Shown here piece after piece: positions 61,500-64,000 of a stretch of DNA of 64,000 nt. This DNA is from Maricaulis sp965228215. Its GTDB lineage: Bacteria; Pseudomonadota; Alphaproteobacteria; Caulobacterales; Maricaulaceae. The stretch's first letter is position 1; every line of letters starts with the position of its first letter. The notes under the pieces were generated by a model. The model saw only the letters and a list, made by a program, of their open reading frames with translations, was not told the DNA's origin and did no database searches. Position numbers and translations under genes: made by a program. Where the stretch lies: contig OZ245800.1 in the NCBI GenBank assembly GCA_965228215.1, positions 1,736,001-1,800,000 on the forward strand, given 5' to 3'.

Positions 61500-62573
61500 A
61501 TGAGCCTTCGCCTGTTCCGTCACCTGATCCGCAATCCGCGCCGCTATCTGACCGCTGTCCTCGCAGCGCTGGGACTGGTCATGGCCGGCACACCGGCCCA
61601 TGCCGTGGAATTGTCCGCGGAGATGCAGGCGCTGCTGGGCGCGGCCGATGCGCGCCATGATGCCGAGGGTTTTCGCGAGACGGCAGAACTCATCGCCGGC
61701 ATCACACCGGGCGGGCGAGCCGATGTACTGGCGGCGATCACCTCGAGTGCGCCGCACCGCCTGGCGCAGTTCGCCGACTGGCAGACACCGGCACCTGTTG
61801 TTGCCGCGGCGGTCGCGGAAACTCCGGCGGTTCCGGATGGCGAGGCCGCAATCACTGCCGAGATCGAGCCGGAGACGCGCAGCTGGGCCAAGCTTTACAT
61901 GGACCGGCTGTATTCGGTGATCGATCGCTCGGCCTGGTCCGGGCGGGTCTCGCTGGGCCTGCAATATGTCAGCGGCAACAGCCAGCTCGCCGACTATGCC
62001 TTTGCCCTCCATCTCAACCGGGATCTCAACGCGGACTGGGATCTCGCTTCCAAGCTGGAATATTTCTACACCGAGAGCGATGGCGCGATCACCCGCGACA
62101 ACTGGCTCGCCGAGGCCCGGTTGGACCGGACGATCGAAGGTCCCTGGGGTGCCTATGGCGGCGCCAATCTGGAGCGGGACGAGCTGGGCAATTTCCGAGA
62201 CACCGCCTTCCTGACCGGCGGTGTGAGCTATCACGCGGTTGAGCGGGAAACCCTCGACTGGCAGCTGCGGGCCGGTGCGGGTGCCCGGTATGTCGATCCC
62301 GATCGTCCCGGCCAGGACGCCGATACGAGCATGGTGGGCGAGCTTGGCTCGGTCCTCGCCTGGGTGCTCAGCGACAGCGCCCGGATCGGTGCGGAAACCA
62401 CCTTGTTTGCCGGTGATGCTGCCCGGGTGGAACAACGCCTGGGCCTTGTCACCGTGCTGCGCGAGGCCTGGTCGCTGGATACCGCCATTCGGGCCCGGCA
62501 TGAATTCGAACCGGCGATCGGCAGCGAAGCGACCGATACGCGGTTCACGGTCTCGCTCGGCCGGGATTTCTAG
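61500..62573 (+). CDS. DUF481 outer-membrane protein (YdiY-like)
   Basis: The 357-residue product has a signal peptide (residues 1-37, with LTAVLAALGLVMAGTPAHA). A helical linker (about 40-140) precedes the DUF481 barrel, which starts WSGRVSLGLQYVSGNSQLAD, has WDLASKLEYFYTESDGAI and ends FTVSLGRDF. The GN motif in the first strand is typical. The function of DUF481 proteins is unknown; some respond to salt or pH stress. The ATG at 61500 was chosen by the signal peptide. Confidence 0.88.
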   Translation: MSLRLFRHLIRNPRRYLTAVLAALGLVMAGTPAHAVELSAEMQALLGAADARHDAEGFRETAELIAGITPGGRADVLAAITSSAPHRLAQFADWQTPAPVVAAAVAETPAVPDGEAAITAEIEPETRSWAKLYMDRLYSVIDRSAWSGRVSLGLQYVSGNSQLADYAFALHLNRDLNADWDLASKLEYFYTESDGAITRDNWLAEARLDRTIEGPWGAYGGANLERDELGNFRDTAFLTGGVSYHAVERETLDWQLRAGAGARYVDPDRPGQDADTSMVGELGSVLAWVLSDSARIGAETTLFAGDAARVEQRLGLVTVLREAWSLDTAIRARHEFEPAIGSEATDTRFTVSLGRDF

Positions 62574-62632
62574 GCGCAAACTCCGAGGCCTGCCGGCCTC
62601 CAAACACGCGTGCCGCGACCGCCCGCCGGGGC

Positions 62633-62920
62633 CTAGTGCCCCATCAGGTCGTAGACGCGGATCGAGGTGATGAAGGGATTGCGCGAGGCGATCTCCATGG
62701 CCTCGGCCCGGTCCTCGGCCTTGATGATCATCATGCCCGTGACGGCATTGGCATCCATGGCGAGATCCGCCGTGCCCGACGCCGAGATTTCCTGGCCGTT
62801 CATCAAGCCGACCTGAGACACGATACGGTCCTGGATCGAGGCGAACCAGGCTTGCCAGTCCTGCATGATTTCCGGTGTCGGCTTCTCGAACCCGATGGTC
62901 AGAAAGGCGAATTGCTGCAT
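62633..62920 (-). CDS. YciI-like protein
   Basis: The 95-residue protein has the ferredoxin-like dimeric fold pattern of YciI/YCII: MQQFAFLTIGFEKPT, an internal helix with WQAWFASIQDRI, and the Asp/Ala-rich MIIKAEDRAEAMEIASRNPF followed by SIRVYDLM. The usual His-Asp pair of YciI is not evident, so activity is uncertain. The ATG at 62920 has AAGGAG nine bases upstream. A longer frame adds an unsupported MSCDYPGC segment. Confidence 0.72.
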   Translation of the reverse strand: MQQFAFLTIGFEKPTPEIMQDWQAWFASIQDRIVSQVGLMNGQEISASGTADLAMDANAVTGMMIIKAEDRAEAMEIASRNPFITSIRVYDLMGH

Positions 62921-62980
62921 ATCCCGGCTCCTTTTGCAGCCGGGATAGTCGCAGCTCAACGGATGGCGTCAAGCCAGAGG

Positions 62981-63925
62981 CTATTTGCCGCCGGGCGAGT
63001 AGCCCATCCGGATCTCGGAGATCATCAGCCGGGTGTTCGCGCGTGACTGGCCATACGTGCCCACATAGATGTCGTACACGCCGGAGGTATTGCTGCGGAA
63101 TTCGATACCGGCATCCGTTCCGATCGTGTCGTCGGCACAGTGCCAGCGACCGTCCGGCCCGTTGATAGCCAGCGTCGTGTCGGCGTTGCCCTCGGTATAG
63201 ATGTAGAGCGGACCCGAACCGGAATAGCTCAGTTCCAGGGTGGGTGCGGTTTCCACATAGCCGCGGCAGGAGGAGGCAATGGCGTCGCTGGCTCGCAGGC
63301 TGCCGCCGGCCGGCACATTGCGCGTAACGGGATCGGGCAGGAAACCGCCATTCAGCCGCACATTGCCGCTGATCGCCGGGGCAGTGATGTCGACATAGCG
63401 CGAATTGTCGATGGCGAGGCCGCCATCAATGGTCGCCTCGCCGAGCTCGGAAATGAACAGCGTGGCGGGCACGCCGCTTCCCTGCGAATACGTGCCGACC
63501 CAGATGTCGTAGCGGCCCGATTGCGGATTATTCCACTGGAGCAGCGGGTTGAAGGGCGCATCGGCACCGTCGTCATCGCAATACCAGCGCCCGTCCGGCC
63601 CATTGACCACCAGCGTGGTGTCTCGGTCGCTGTCGACATTGATGTAGAGCGGGGCCGATCCCGCCGAATAATAGAGCGAGAAATCCGGCGCGTTGGCGAT
63701 ATAGCCGCGGCAATCGCGGAACCGGTCCTGCGCGCGGATCGTGCCGCCGGCAGTAAGATTGCGGCGATAGGGGTCCGGCAGGAAACCCGCCTCGAGCTGG
63801 ATCGTGCCGAATGCCGGCCGCAGCCGGAAATCCTGCGCGATTGCCGACGTCACTCCGACGGCTCCGGCCAACAGGGCGCACGCTACTCCACCGGCCATAC
63901 CGATGCGCAAGGCAGATCTGGTCAT
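62981..63925 (-). CDS. Secreted protein with a duplicated beta domain
   Basis: The 314-residue product has a signal peptide (residues 1-31, ending AIAQ). The mature part is two similar domains of about 120 residues. Each begins with GFLPDPYRRNLTAGG or GFLPDPVTRNVPAGG and contains DCRGYIANAPDFSLYYSAGS or SCRGYVETAPTLELSYSGSG. A PLYI strand, TLxxNGPDGRWYC/GRWHC and YDIWVGTYS or YDIYVGTYG complete it. Each repeat has two Cys. It resembles PPC-type pre-peptidase domains without a catalytic part. The ATG at 63925 follows GGGGGA. Confidence 0.75.
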   Translation of the reverse strand: MTRSALRIGMAGGVACALLAGAVGVTSAIAQDFRLRPAFGTIQLEAGFLPDPYRRNLTAGGTIRAQDRFRDCRGYIANAPDFSLYYSAGSAPLYINVDSDRDTTLVVNGPDGRWYCDDDGADAPFNPLLQWNNPQSGRYDIWVGTYSQGSGVPATLFISELGEATIDGGLAIDNSRYVDITAPAISGNVRLNGGFLPDPVTRNVPAGGSLRASDAIASSCRGYVETAPTLELSYSGSGPLYIYTEGNADTTLAINGPDGRWHCADDTIGTDAGIEFRSNTSGVYDIYVGTYGQSRANTRLMISEIRMGYSPGGK

Positions 63926-64000
63926 GATGTCCCCCAATGAATGTCCCGCGCCGAGCCTAGCGGCGTCGGGTTGTGGCTGGCAACCAGATCGCGGAAATTT

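Overview
The window reads as chromosome of a stalked or prosthecate-type marine alphaproteobacterium, most likely the Maricaulis/Hyphomonas side of the Caulobacter relatives. The evidence is high GC with strong third-position bias, a PodJ-type polar organiser (18790-22044) with CtrA-like and GANTC sites in its promoter, alpha-type SerC, a MerR-controlled beta-oxidation operon and many DUF-type genes typical of that group. No rRNA, tRNA, CRISPR array, prophage or insertion sequence was recognised. Genus is an inference.

Layout. 1-9.3 kb: the end of a TonB-dependent receptor, a small membrane protein with an XRE regulator, a P450, a TPR protein, a LexA-like regulator without catalytic residues, DUF952-pyrD, a MATE exporter, a DCC-family protein and two PaiI-type thioesterases. 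9.3-18.8 kb: a degenerate receiver protein, MscS, unknown membrane and soluble proteins, the ligase-associated DEXH helicase with PdeM, DUF3429, and TIGR02186 with TauE. 18.8-23.8 kb: podJ and a large secreted unknown. 23.9-31.7 kb: a MerR regulator followed by two acyl-CoA dehydrogenases, a PaiB-like protein, thiolase and FadB-like protein, closed by a clear terminator.

31.7-32.9 kb is the largest gene-poor stretch. It holds DnaA-box-like and GANTC sites, a strongly structured RNA candidate with GAAA and UUCG tetraloops, and two small single-helix membrane proteins. 32.9-53.9 kb: methyltransferase, serine hydrolases, LysR, AraC and TetR regulators, thiD, a hybrid histidine kinase with a CheY-like partner, two class V aminotransferases (one is SerC), PagL, purA, an acyltransferase and several small membrane proteins.

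54.0-57.8 kb is the most interesting part. A TPP riboswitch whose P1 strand is the Shine-Dalgarno sequence lies before an exported metallo-beta-lactamase-fold protein. Then come thiC and, 11 bases later, a lower-GC gene that looks by eye like a proteasome/HslV-type Thr hydrolase (Thr2, Asp18, Lys37). 57.8-59.4 kb is a repeat-rich accessory patch: a DUF559 nuclease gene between two GGGGAGAGGG-type palindromic repeats, a 20-bp inverted repeat, and three copies of a dispersed repeat. 59.4-64 kb: an XRE regulator with membrane helices, two outer-membrane proteins, a YciI-like protein and a secreted protein built from a duplicated domain.

Domain calls come from reading motifs by eye; no database search was run. 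Start codons were moved downstream from the longest frame wherever a signal peptide, domain start or Shine-Dalgarno sequence supported it.
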